The notes under the pieces were generated by a model that saw only the letters and a program-made list of their open reading frames with translations, had not been told where the DNA came from and made no database searches. The position numbers and the translations under genes were made by a program. From positions 17,130,001 to 17,194,000 of the forward strand of contig JANVAS020000231.1 of assembly GCA_027563935.2 (NCBI GenBank): 64,000 nucleotides of DNA, read 5' to 3'. Of the stretch, positions 21,301-31,208 are shown in pieces (the first letter of the stretch is position 1; each line of letters starts with the position of its first letter). Origin of the DNA: Costus lasius (lineage: Eukaryota > Streptophyta > Magnoliopsida > Zingiberales > Costaceae).

Positions 21301-22252
21301 CGTTTCCAACTCGTAGGTCCACCTCATGCTGTCCCACCTGCCTTCTTCTCTTGAGTTCCTGTACATTTGAACAAATGTGAACTCCACATGCAGTGTCCAA
21401 CACCCATGATATAGAAGAAGAAAACATGACCTCAGTCACGAATATACCTGAGCCAGAAGCAAAGCTTCCCCTCTTATCTCCTTGGAGCGCTTTACAGTCC
21501 TTTTTCCAGTGACCCAGCTGGCCACAGTGGAAACACCTGTATTCCTTGGACCGCTTCACCTTTTGCTTCAGAGCCTTGCTGTAGCTCTTGACAGTGGCCT
21601 TGCCCTTCTTCCCCTTCTTCTTGTTCCTGGAAGGAACCATCAAGACAGAGGTTGAAGGCTTACCCTTCAGAGTTTCCTCAGTGGTCAAGAGCATATTCAG
21701 CAGCTCTGCCGGAGTACAATCGATTTTGTTCATATTAAAATTAATAATGAACGCGTCGAATGAAGGCGGGAGAGACTGCAGAATAATATCCACAGCAAGC
21801 TCCTGGTTGATGGTATGCCCCAGTTTCTCTAGAGCCTCCTTGTGCCCAATCATCTTGAGCACGTGAGCTCCCACTGGGCTCCCTTCAGCCAGTTTGCTCT
21901 GAAAGAAGAGCTTTGTCAAATTGTAGCGCTCAGTCCTTGCCTGTGCAGCATACAGCATCTTGAGGTTTGTGATCATGTCTATAGCCGACATGTCCTCATG
22001 CTGACGCTGCAGCGGTGGCGTCATAGACGCTAGCATCAGGCAAGCGACATCAATGCTATCATTGACGTGCTTTTCATAGGCTTCCCGAACCGCCCTTGCG
22101 GCGTTCGGAGCGGGCTGCGGCGGTATCGCCGTCTCGAGGACATACAGTTTCCTCTCTGCCTTAAGAACAATCTTAAGGTGTCCAAACCAGTCAGAGAAGT
22201 TCGGCCCAGCAAACTTCTCCCTTTCCAGTAGGGATCGCACATTGAAGTTCAT
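18371..22252 (-). CDS. gag-pol polyprotein of copia A (1293 codons, intact)
   Basis: A single ORF encodes the whole copia polyprotein in the Ty1/copia order gag, protease, integrase, RT, RNase H. Gag covers residues 1-235. The CCHC knuckle CFHCGQLGHWKKDC spans 240-253. The protease active site is WVLDTACG (Asp286), with Ala where Gly is usual. Integrase has the HHCC finger (His420, His425, Cys451, Cys454) and the Asp481, Asp544, Glu580 triad. RT has MDVKIAFLNG (881-890) and YVDD (967-970). RNase H has GYTDASF, DSTTEAEY and CDNTGA. Copies B and C have Thr where A has Ile885 in the conserved RT motif, a possible weak point. The ATG begins MNFNVRSLLEREKF as in C. The stop is 20 bp from the LTR, with the purine tract between. 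Confidence 0.95.
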   Translation of the reverse strand: MNFNVRSLLEREKFAGPNFSDWFGHLKIVLKAERKLYVLETAIPPQPAPNAARAVREAYEKHVNDSIDVACLMLASMTPPLQRQHEDMSAIDMITNLKMLYAAQARTERYNLTKLFFQSKLAEGSPVGAHVLKMIGHKEALEKLGHTINQELAVDIILQSLPPSFDAFIINFNMNKIDCTPAELLNMLLTTEETLKGKPSTSVLMVPSRNKKKGKKGKATVKSYSKALKQKVKRSKEYRCFHCGQLGHWKKDCKALQGDKRGSFASGSGIFVTEVMFSSSISWVLDTACGVHICSNVQELKRRRQVGQHEVDLRVGNGARVAAVAVGDYFISLPSGLVLELNSCYFVPSITKNIISIPALVRKGFSFECNISKCVLSYDNIVYATGSINNGLFMLDMESSIQNVDIKKAKFADDSTLLWHSRLGHINEKRIKRLHDNGLLGSFSYKGIDTCKACLMGKMTKSPFPHKGQRASGLLDLIHSDVCGPFSKHARGGYQYFITFTDDFSRYGYVYLMRHKSESFDKFKEFKNEVQNQLGRNIKALRSDRGGEYLSHAFTDYLRECGIISQLTPPGTPQWNGVSERRNRTLLDMVRSMMSQATLPYSFWGFALETAAKVLNRVPSKAVSKTPYELWYGKQPSLTFIRIWGCEAYVKKLASGKLESRSDKCIFVGYPKETKGYYFFDPKENKVFVARTAIFLEKEFLLQEASGREIKLDENPDEGQSSQAQLDEPEPVEQVIEQPEAQISREPRRSGRIRRQPERYDGVYIIDNDEPLTYADAVSGPESARWLEAMRAEMDSMSDNQVWDLVDPPPGVIPIGCKWIFKKKIDMDGNVVTYKGRLVAKGFKQIYGIDYDETFSPVAMFKSIRILFAIAAYYDYEIWQMDVKIAFLNGNLDEDVYMTQPEGFTNPADRHKICKLKKSIYGLKQASRSWNIRFDESVTEFGFIKNDDDPCVYKRFSGSVITFLVLYVDDILIIGNDIPEMHAVKAWLRKCFQMKDLGEAAYVLGVKIYRDRSKRLLGLCQSTYIDKVLERFHLENSKRGYLPVRHGLNLSKSQCPQTQTEKDEMDNTPYASAIGSIMYAMLCTRPDVAYGLSVTSRYQSNPGMAHWIAVKNILKYLRRTKDMFLIYGGQEELSIEGYTDASFQSDQDDFRSQSGYVFSLNGGAVVWKSFKQSTVADSTTEAEYVAASEASKEAVWIRKFVRELGVVPSSADPLVIFCDNTGAIAQAKEPRSHQKSKHIQRRFHLIREIIDRGEIKVCKVHTDDNLADPLTKPLAQQKHEKHCNNMGLRFLNH

Positions 22253-24061
22253 GGTGTTCGTTGCTGCAGGTATCTACAACAATGCAAGAACAGCAAGGTC
22301 AGTATCAATGTATAAGAATCAATCAGGACTTAAGAAAGATTCTTTTTCTCACTATTTTATCAGGCGTGAAAAATCCAGCAAAACAGCCCGAAAGAGTAGA
22401 ACTCTTTTAGTGAGATGGGATCCAGATTTCATACTTGGTCTCCGCGTCCCGCTCAGGCGAGATAAGATGCACAGAGAGTACAAGCACTAGTTTCTGGTAG
22501 GCAGTCCCTGCCGATCGCCAACCCGTGCGATTCCCCTTCATCCGGGCAGTCCAGCAGACTGTGCCAACTGAGTTGGTACAACACAATCTCTGACCCCACA
22601 GATGGCTGCCTCCATGTGCTACCATATGCGCCACATATGTAGCCTACATGGTCAAGCTGACCCGACCTACTCCCTGGACCACCACGTGCTATGCTGAGCA
22701 ACGAGAAGGGATAAATCCCTACTCTGTAACACGCAGGTGTAATCCCGCACCGTCTGAAGATAGATGGACGTGCCCACTGAGTGGGTACAACACGGCTCCA
22801 ACGATAATCAGAACAGTGAGGTTTCGCGTCAGAAGGCTTACGAGCTTGATATTTAAGCGTTGGATTTTAACGGTCTTTTATCTTCTTGCCTATCATGCAA
22901 TTCCTATGGTGATAGCAGAAGATAATTTAATCATGCAATTCTAATATTAAGCAATAAAAGAAAGCATGTATCTTATGTGGTAAAAGCCCATAGCCCTAGA
23001 AGACCTTAACCTAACTTAAGTCTTCAATTGCTCTTCATGGGTCTTTTGCTGCTCATCTGGCCCAAACCTGGGCCCAAGCGCCAATTACAGCACAGGTGCG
23101 CCCACCAGGGAAAATGCGCCTGGTCCTAGGGTCGAACCCTAGACCTCCCACCTGGTCCAGCCACTTGCTGCATGCGCCTCTGCCAAGTGTGCACTGTGCT
23201 CTTGTCTAATTAAATTACAAATTTAACTATCTAGACAAGAGTGACACGCAGGTCACTTACATTTATAAATTAAAACACAGTGATGCGCATATCACAATAA
23301 TTAATTTACAATTTTAATACAGGCACGCAGGCCCCAGCACAGCACACAATTAATATGGGCAGCCCACATAAGACTAAATAGACAAACATATGCATCAATC
23401 AAGAACCACGTGATCCATAAAAATTAAAATTTTCGAAAACCCCATAGGATCAATTTTAATTTTTCCTTATTTCCCCTACAACCTTACAACGGTCCATTAC
23501 TAGGGATCCACTCATCCAACCTAGTCAGATCCACTGCCCTTGCATGCACCAAGTCCTAACTGACTTGCGTCGACCATAAGGTCAACTATGCATGCGCCAG
23601 GGCTGAACAACCACACTGAGGTCTGGCAAACGGGCATGACCCCGGGCCTAACTCAGGTGCGTTCATTAATCGTCACAATCAGACATCGCTACACACCTGT
23701 CTGCAGTCGACCTATAGCCACCATAGGCTTGCGCCAAGGTGCTATCTGATCGACCCATTCAGGTTGTCAGATGATCTGATCAGACATTCTGGATCTAACC
23801 TAGGGGGTGACTTCAACCCTAATAACCCGTCTAAGGGTTTACAGTAGGCGGCTTAGATCTAAGGTGATACGCGCAAGAGATATAAGTTTTTGATAAAAAC
23901 TCTAAAGCAAGCGCCAAGGCATCATACATGCGTAACACATAAACATACATCAAAGACCTTAAGCTAGCATGTAGTTTACCGCATGTTATTAGATCTATTC
24001 ATAGGATGCGCAACCATGGATCACAAAGAAGCAATCATAACAAACATACATCATAACGCTG
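22253..24061 (-). other. 5' leader of copia A with twin palindromes
   Basis: An untranslated leader of about 1.8 kb lies between primer site and gag. It holds CCAACTGAGTTGG (22564-22576) and CCCACTGAGTGGG (22773-22785), spaced 209 bp. Small ORFs in it are not supported as genes. Position fits packaging or dimerisation signals, which is an inference. Confidence 0.6.
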
Positions 24062-24073
24062 GCTCTGATACCA
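24062..24073 (-). other. Primer-binding site of copia A (tRNA-iMet)
   Basis: On the minus strand this is TGGTATCAGAGC, complementary to the 3' end of plant initiator tRNA-Met, two bases from the LTR. Confidence 0.95.
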
Positions 24074-24075
24074 AT

Positions 24076-25784
24076 TGTAAGTACCCCTTAACATGGGGGG
24101 TCCCCTTCTAGGGGGAGCGCAAACCCTAATACCATGCACTTTAAAGCTTTGCATGAGCGGAAGTAGGGTTAAGGATCGCATGTATGATTGAATGATCAAC
24201 TTAAAACTATGATTGAATGAAAGATGCGATTCATACCAATGCCATTAGAAGATGACGCCTTGGATCTAAGAGAGCAACGAAGATCTCCTCCTTAGGACGC
24301 GCACACAAGATGAGGAAGCGCTTACTATCTTGGTGCTCCTTGTGCTAGCAAGGCTCCAAGAGTGTCTTTGATCGATTGCAAAGGGAAAGGAGAGATTTCT
24401 TCTTGGCGTTTTTCTCTTGTCGCCTTGGACTTTCTCCACACGAGAATGCCACTTCCAAACCAACCCCAAGAGGCGAGAAAGGCGTGAAGAGACCAAAGAG
24501 GAGCGACGTGAGATCATGGCAACGTTCGAGAGGTGCTATCCAAAAATAGCATGCCACATCTCTACGTGCGATCTTAGGATTCACCCCAATCGCAAATGCC
24601 ACATCAGCATTGAACCATGCGCTCATTCAAGAGCTGGTTCAAAGCGATTTGGTCCGCTAACCAAATAAACCAAGAAATGAGTGCAGATCAAAATAAACCC
24701 TAAGGCTCTCAATCTGACCGTCGATCTCTCAATGCTTCTGATCTGACTGATCTAGCATTCATTCTCTCGATCGAAGCTTACCGATCTCAAGCCCTAATCA
24801 ATCAAACATGATCAGACCAGATCTCACTCACAATCAGAGATTTAATCCCATTAAACTGAACCCAAACAATTCAGTCCACACGATCTGACTTAAGTAAGCC
24901 ATATCATCAAATTGTGCGACCCTGAGGGTTTCCTTTAAATGTCGGTAACGATAACTCACGTTATCACGACCAGTGAGGGGTATCTAGCAACACATCACTG
25001 TCTCCCGATATAAAGGAAAGAGTCTTCCAAGACTTCACCCAAAAATAGCACAAGTGTGAATCAATTCACAAAGCATACATATTTCCTTTGCCACTGGATG
25101 TTCTTATTGGACAAGCCTGTCAAGCTTGTAGCTCCAATATGATGAGCATGATTAGATCAGATGAACACTGTCACCTGGGTATGGCCATACACTCTCTCAA
25201 TCATCTCATCCAGGGGGCCCCTTTAGAACATCACACTCCTTCAATAAGGAGACGGCAATCCTATGTCTATCACTAGTGCTCTAACCTGACTCAAGCTCAC
25301 CATCCAAGATAGTCTATAATCATTATGTTTCAAATGATATTGAACTACCTCAAAACAATGACAATCATCATTTAGAAAACACAAGTGATCTCAAGTCAGA
25401 GGAAATGTGCCACTTGTCATATCCAAGGAATATTCACATTGTGACAAACAATTGAACATCCTCGTAGGGTCTGTCCAGTACATCCAATGTACCCATGAGT
25501 CTACATCTTATTCCATGCTCGAAGCATCCTATAAGATTAGAACACATATTAGTCTTAACCATATCAAGGCTGTCTCATGTTCACCAAGATATATCGACTA
25601 AGGACATAATAGCTTGTCAGCCCAGCTGAACAGCTTTGAGACATTATTCAGAAGAACATATATTGCAGCAGACAATGTAGCTAACTGAATAACAACCATG
25701 CCTTTATAAACTTAAGAGTTTATTACATGATACAGATACATTCCCACAGGCCTCAAACATTAGCCTTAAGGGCATACCCCAACA
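24076..25784 (-). repeat. 5' LTR of copia A
   Basis: It is 1709 bp and matches 16642-18350 except at one site seen by eye. Near its inner end (minus strand) two C-run/G-run stems lie just before the primer site. Confidence 0.95.
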
Positions 25785-27055
25785 TCCTCCACATGGGCAG
25801 GGGTGGGGTTCTTGGGTTCAGGGTCTCCTACATTAGAGTACCTTTTCCGGCCATGCTTATTAGTACATTTAGGATAAAGCTTCATAGTGCTACAAAATTG
25901 GCTAGGCATAACAAAGTTTATGTGTTCAACATCCTGTAGGGGAAGTAAAGAAGTATCAATGTTATTTAACCCTGAAGTCTTGGGACCAAGTTCTATAAGA
26001 CAGGATCTATAGTTCAGAGTATGAGGATCTAAAAGTCCTAAGTCAAGAGAGGGTTTAGAGGACTTAGGGTCTAGGTCAACTCCTAGCTTTGGAAACTCAT
26101 AAGGGTCTAGGTAGGGTATGAGTGTTTCAATAGGAGACTCTATCTCAAGGGGTGGCTTTGGCTTTGGTTTGTGTTGCTCACCTAGGTCAGTCTCCTTAAG
26201 GACTAAGGGACATAGTGGTTGATCAAGGTGGGTGTCCCTAGGTAATTCTTGGGGTATCATTAGTTGTAGGGTTGTTTCGGTTGGTTTGGACTCACCTATG
26301 ACTCCCTTGTTGGTTGAAGCTCTAAGTTCTCTAGGCATGGATGGTTTTAGTTTAATCTTCTGACCTAAGTGGCTGAAAACATAAGTGTTAGTCCGGGCAT
26401 AGTGGACTACATTAATGTCATATTGCGAAGGTGTACCTAGTAGGTCTTGTGCAACATCCATAGTGATGATGTCACACCAAATTTGTCCTTCATAGCTACC
26501 AAACTGTAATGGCACAAGACTCCTATGGGTTACAGGTACATTTATTTGATTGACCCAGGAGATATTGTAAGGTATTGGGTGAGCCTCAACCTTAAGCTTG
26601 AAGTTGGTGGCAGCAGAGTGGGAGACTGCGTTTAGGCTACTACCCCCATCTATCACAACTTTGCACATGTTTCCATTGCATTTCGTGTAAGTATGGAAGA
26701 TACTAGTTCTTTGCCAGTCATCAGTGGGTGAGGGTTGGATCAAGTTACACCTAATGACTCCTAAGGTGTTTTGGGCTGATTCTCCACTACTATCATAATC
26801 TAGTTCATCAAAGATTTGGCATTCAGAGTCAGGGTCATTAAGGTCTTCAAGGCTTGGGGTTTGGGTTTCTTCTCCTAAGTACAAGACCTTTTTAGGGCAG
26901 TCTTTCATAAAAATGCCCAGGTTGCCTACAAGCATGACATGTGACCCTAGATAGTTCTTGATATCTAGAGGGCTTGGGTTTGAGAGTGCTAGAGCTAGAG
27001 GGATTTGTGGGTTTAGGACTTGGGTTAGGGGTACTAACTTTTTTCCTAAAGGCAT
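25785..27055 (-). pseudogene. G's second ORF: knuckle remnant and protease-like domain, cut by copia A
   Basis: The ORF opens at 27055, 11 bases after the gag stop, in another frame. Near residue 40 a CCHC-type zinc knuckle is split between two frames by the A-run at 26909-26913 (minus-strand T-run). The protease-like region reads CKVVIDGGSSLNAVS (Asp136), with D-G-G in place of D-S/T-G, then the block DIITMDVAQDLLGTPSQYDINVVH and RTNTYVF. This arrangement is seen in plant gypsy gag-proteases. A Pro-rich linker follows. The last codons before copia A read AHVED and continue in frame at 16641. The tail in copia LTR sequence is not native. Confidence 0.75.
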
Positions 27056-27065
27056 TCTTAATTTC

Positions 27066-28256
27066 TTATTCTATTTCCTTAGCTCTAAGATGGGCGACCT
27101 CTATGGAGTCTATTTGGTAGTAGGTAAGGCCTTTCCTAATTTCAGATCTGAGGCCATTCTTATACCTACTAAGGGAAAATTGGGGTTCTTCCCTTATGTT
27201 ACCTCTAAGGAGCAACTCCTCAAAACTAGCAGTGTATTGGTCTACAGTCATGGCCCCTTGGGTTAGGCTACTAGCTTGGTCATGCAACTTGTTTTGAAAG
27301 TATGAGGGAACATACTTCATTTTGAGCTGTTGACGCATCTCTATCCAGTTGTCTATGGGAGGTCGGTTAGATCTCTCTAGGTTGTTTTCTATGTTGGTCC
27401 AGTACAACCTAGCATTCCCTTCTAGGAGACATTTGGCAAACCAAACTTTGCTATGGTCGGGTATCATGCTCCATTCAAAGTACTGTTCAATCTTGGTTGA
27501 CCAATCTAGGAAGTCACGGGGATCTAAGGACCCATTGAAGGTTGGGGGATTGAGTTTGATGGCGTGGTGCACTTCATCCTCCCTAAATCTGGGTTGAGGT
27601 GGAGTTGGAGCTGGGTGTCCATTCCACATAGGTGGTTGATGGGTTCCTACATGGTTTGGATTGGGATATCCATTCAACATAGGGGGTGGTTGGGTTCCTA
27701 CATGGTTTGGGATTTGATGTCCGTTCCACATAGGTGGGGGTTGAGTTCCTACATGGGTTGGAACTTGTTGTCCATTCCACATAGGGGGTGGGTTTCCTAC
27801 TTGGGTTGGGTTTTGGTGCCCATTCCAAATAGGTGGGGTATGGTTCCCTACATGGTTTGGAGTTTGAGGTCCATTCCATATATGTGGTTGTTGAGTCCCA
27901 ACATGGTTTGGATTTTGAGGTCCATTCCATACAGGTGGTTGTTGAGTTTCCACATGAATTGGACAAGGAGGTGATTCACTAGGAACATGGTTAGAAGACC
28001 TTTCTCTAAAGTCATGGAACTCAGTGGTAAGTTGGGTAAGACCTCGGGTAAGGGTTCCTATTTGCTCAGTCAAGAAGTCAAATTTCTCATTCAAAGCAGT
28101 ATTATCCATTGTGAGGTCTTGTTCTTGTTGTTGAGTTTTAGACTGGGTTTGCATGGGTGTTTTTGAAAGAATATAAGTTTTTGAAAATAGGGCAAAGTGA
28201 TAGATAGATACGTAGTCTGTTATGGATCCAAATTCTTTCAAACAACCTAATTCCAA
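27066..28256 (-). CDS. gag of element G
   Basis: The ORF has 396 codons. The first ~34 residues look like translated leader; Met35 or Met50 (MDNTALNEKFDFLTEQ) is a likelier start. Residues 102-220 are seven 16-17-residue repeats built on HVGTQxPPxWNGxQxP. Residues 225-396 are a retrotransposon capsid domain (IKLNPPTFNGSLDPRDFLDW, WFAKCLLEGNARLYW, YKNGLRSEI). The stop (TAA, about 27066) falls where chromovirus gag would run on to its zinc knuckle, so gag has been separated from the knuckle and protease region by mutation. It could still make capsid, but this is unproven. Confidence 0.75.
   Translation of the reverse strand: MELGCLKEFGSITDYVSIYHFALFSKTYILSKTPMQTQSKTQQQEQDLTMDNTALNEKFDFLTEQIGTLTRGLTQLTTEFHDFRERSSNHVPSESPPCPIHVETQQPPVWNGPQNPNHVGTQQPHIWNGPQTPNHVGNHTPPIWNGHQNPTQVGNPPPMWNGQQVPTHVGTQPPPMWNGHQIPNHVGTQPPPMLNGYPNPNHVGTHQPPMWNGHPAPTPPQPRFREDEVHHAIKLNPPTFNGSLDPRDFLDWSTKIEQYFEWSMIPDHSKVWFAKCLLEGNARLYWTNIENNLERSNRPPIDNWIEMRQQLKMKYVPSYFQNKLHDQASSLTQGAMTVDQYTASFEELLLRGNIREEPQFSLSRYKNGLRSEIRKGLTYYQIDSIEVAHLRAKEIE
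27597..27953 (-). repeat. Coding minisatellite in G's gag (seven ~51-bp units)
   Basis: Seven units of about 17 codons, one of 16, share HVG-PP-WNG. Substitutions differ between units while the frame is kept, suggesting repeat growth under selection for frame. Confidence 0.85.
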
Positions 28257-28317
28257 AGACCGCTTAGAAGTAGAAAAATAAGTTTTTGAGGCTTAAAATT
28301 CTAGTCTAAGAGCCTAA

Positions 28318-28329
28318 GCTCTGATACCA
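28318..28329 (-). other. Primer-binding site of element G (tRNA-iMet)
   Basis: On the minus strand this is TGGTATCAGAGC, two bases inside the 5' LTR. Confidence 0.9.
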
Positions 28330-28331
28330 AC

Positions 28332-29487
28332 TGATGTAGGACGGGGGTCTAAAACATTCAAACAACGATTTTCAAAATCCGTTTTGATACATAAGTAGAT
28401 AATAAGGGAAAACCGGATTTAAACTAACGAGATTTTGAGAAACTATTTTTTTTGTATTTTATAATATTAAAGGAAAACCCGGGATTACAACTACTGAAAG
28501 CAATAAATGCTGAAATTAAACTTACAGAGCGACCCTTGAGAATTGAAGGATCGTATCACCCCGTTCGTCACCAGTCCAACTCTGATGGAAGGTATAGAAA
28601 TGGTTGACCATTACACGCAAACACAATCCGAACAAGTCTCGGATTCATATTACACACTTAAATCAAGGGGGAGGCTAGTCCTCACAAGTTCCCTTGCAAA
28701 TATGAAATCTAACTAGAAGAGGAGGGGGGGGGGGGGGGGAAGAGAAGAGGAGATGCGCCACCAATTTGCTTGTCCTCCTTGCGCCAACTACAAAATTAAA
28801 GAGTAGTGTAGATGCTATTCGGATCACAAGAGGAAACAAAACAAAGGAAAAGGGAGAAACTTAGCTTGCTTGGTTTGAAGATCCCTCCTTCTTGTTCCTT
28901 GCGCATCATGTCCTCTTGGAGAGTTTCTTGGTGTCAAGAGGGAAGTTATGAGATGAAGAGCTCTCGGCTAGAAGATGCAAGGGAGGAGTCTTCTAAGAAT
29001 TTTGGTGGAGAAGATGGAAGAAGAAGGGCTCGGCCTTGGAAGAAATATTACTACTACTACTAATGGCGACACTAATCTTTACTTAGGAAACTAGTAGACA
29101 ATTCTCATTTCATCAAAGCTACGAAAATACATGAGGAAGGCTACATTTATAGGCAAGGTAGAGGGTGGGCAAGGTGGTCATTTGCCCCTTAGGCGCCACT
29201 TACAAAAATGTAGAGAAAAATTCAGCATTTAATTCAAGGTGTGAATGCAATTAAGAGTGTAGATCCTTTCTTTCTTTCATGAAGCCTCTATGGAATTTCT
29301 TTGAATTTCGAATGAGGCTCCTTACTGATGGCGAGATGGCCTCCTTCCTTGTTGGTTGTGGGTGCATGAATGAAGAATTCAAAATTTGAATTCCTTCCAC
29401 AAAAGCTTGGGCGGCAATATAAGATGGTAAGTCTTCATAAATGACTTCCTTTGATTTTGGATCTTGATGGATGATGGATTTGAATTC
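28332..29487 (-). repeat. 5' LTR of element G, first segment
   Basis: It matches 14699-15855 with scattered differences and indels. A run of 16 G is at 28724-28739. It is cut at 29487 by copia B and resumes at 38685. ORF 28812-29063 is an LTR shadow. Confidence 0.85.
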
Positions 29488-31188
29488 TGTAGGAACCCCT
29501 AATCATAAGGGGGCAAAACCCTAAGCATGGCGCTAATGTAAAATATGCAAGCGGAAGCAAGGGTTCAAGATCATTTGCATGCCATATGTTCAACTATAAT
29601 CGATTGAATAGATTGAGATAAAAATCATACCAACGCCATATGCTTGGAAGTCGGCTTGGATAAAGAGAACAAAGTAGATCTCCTCCACAAGTTCACACAC
29701 AAGGTGAAGATGCTTACTCCTTGCGGTCTCTTGTGCTAGCAAGACACCCAAGCCTTCAAGTGTCGAATGGAAGGGGATGATGAACCTCTTGGCCGAGAGC
29801 TCCTCTTGCTCAACCTCTCCCTCTCTTCGTCAATCACCACCCAACGAAAGTCGAATGCGTTGAAGAGAAGAGCGCAAACGCATATGCGTTTTTGGCATTG
29901 AAGTGAGTGAAACCGGCCCTTGATGACTTTCCATAAATGGAAGCTCATCAAGTCCATGCGCTCAACTCAACCCAAACGCATTTTAGGATTGAACCATGCG
30001 TTCACCATTGTGAACCGGTTCAAGCCAAAATGTCAAATCGGCTTTGGTTCAACAAACCAAACCGAAATAGCTCTAGCCACTTGGTCTAGACCAAATTGAA
30101 CCCCCAAGGCTCATGATCTAACCATTCATCATCTGATGCCCTTGATCTCTCCGATCTAGCATCACCTCTCTCGATCGAAGCTTACCGATCTCAAGTCCTA
30201 ATCAATCAAACATGATCAGACCAGATCTCACTTACAATCAGAGATTAAATCCCTTTAATCTGAACTCAAAGAATCCAGTCCATACGATCTGACTCAAGTA
30301 AGCCATATCACCAAATTGTGCGACCCTGAGGGTTTCCTCTAAATGTCGGTAACGATAACTTACGTTATCACGATCAGTGAGGGGTATCTAGCAACACATC
30401 ACTGTCTCCCGATATAAAGGAAAGAGTCTTCCAAGACTACTCCCAAACCATAGCACAAGTGTGACTCAATTCACAAGGCATACATGTGTCCTTTGCCACT
30501 GGATGTTCTTATTGGACAAGCGGGTCAAGCTTGTAACTCCAATACGATGAGCATGATTAGATCAGATGCACATAGTCATCTGGGTATGGCCATACACTAT
30601 CTCAATCATCTCATATAGGGGGGGCCCTTAGAACACCACACTCCTTAAACAAGGAGACGGCAATCCTTTATCTATCACTAGTGCCCTAACCTGATTCAAG
30701 CTCACCATCCAAGATAGTCTATAATCATTATATTTCAAATGATATTGAACTACCTCAAAACAATGACAATCATCATTTAGAAACACAAGTGATCTCAAGT
30801 CAAAGGACATGTGCCACTTGCTGCTTACAGGGATCATTCACATTGTGACAAGCAATGCAATATCCCAGTAGGGTCTGTCCAGTACATCCAATGTACCCAT
30901 GAGTCTACATCTTATTCCATGCTCGAAGCATCCTATATGATTAGCACTCATATTAGTCTCCATCATATCAAGGCTGTCTCTTGTTCACCAAGATATCTCG
31001 ACTAAGGACTTATAGCCTGTCAGCCTAGCTGAACAGCTTTGAGACATTATTCAGAAGTACACTTATTACAGCAGACAAGGTAACAACCTGAATAACAACC
31101 ATGCCTTATTATAAACTTAAGAGTTTATTACATGATACTTATACAATCCCAAGGCCTCAAACATTAGCCTTAAGGGCATACCCCAACA
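29488..31188 (-). repeat. 3' LTR of copia B
   Basis: It is 1701 bp. On the minus strand it starts TGTTGGGGTATGCCC and ends GGGGTTCCTACA, with a CCCCT/AGGGG stem just inside the end. Confidence 0.95.
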
Positions 31189-31208
31189 ATCTCCCACTTG
31201 CACTTAAT

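Larger units (their letters stand above)
16642..25784 (-). mobile_element. Copia A: complete Ty1/copia retrotransposon
   Basis: It is 9143 bp with two 1709-bp LTRs, an initiator-tRNA-Met primer site, a ~1.8-kb leader, one uninterrupted gag-pol ORF and a purine tract. Perfect 5-bp TSDs (TCCTC, 16637-16641 and 25785-25789) show it inserted into G's ORF. By eye the LTRs differ at one site (ACAGCAC near 17613 versus ATAGCAC near 25047), so the insertion is very recent. It looks capable of autonomous transposition, apart from the RT substitution noted for its ORF. Confidence 0.95.

Noticed and set aside
27349..27974. Plus-strand ORFs opposite G's gag, rich in Trp, Met and Tyr
   Set aside because: They are antisense shadows of the 51-bp coding repeats. 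The minus-strand frame holds the capsid domain.
28812..29063. 83-codon Lys/Arg/Ser-rich ORF
   Set aside because: It lies in G's LTR, and the matching position in the other LTR ends earlier (15179-15364). There is no sign of coding constraint.
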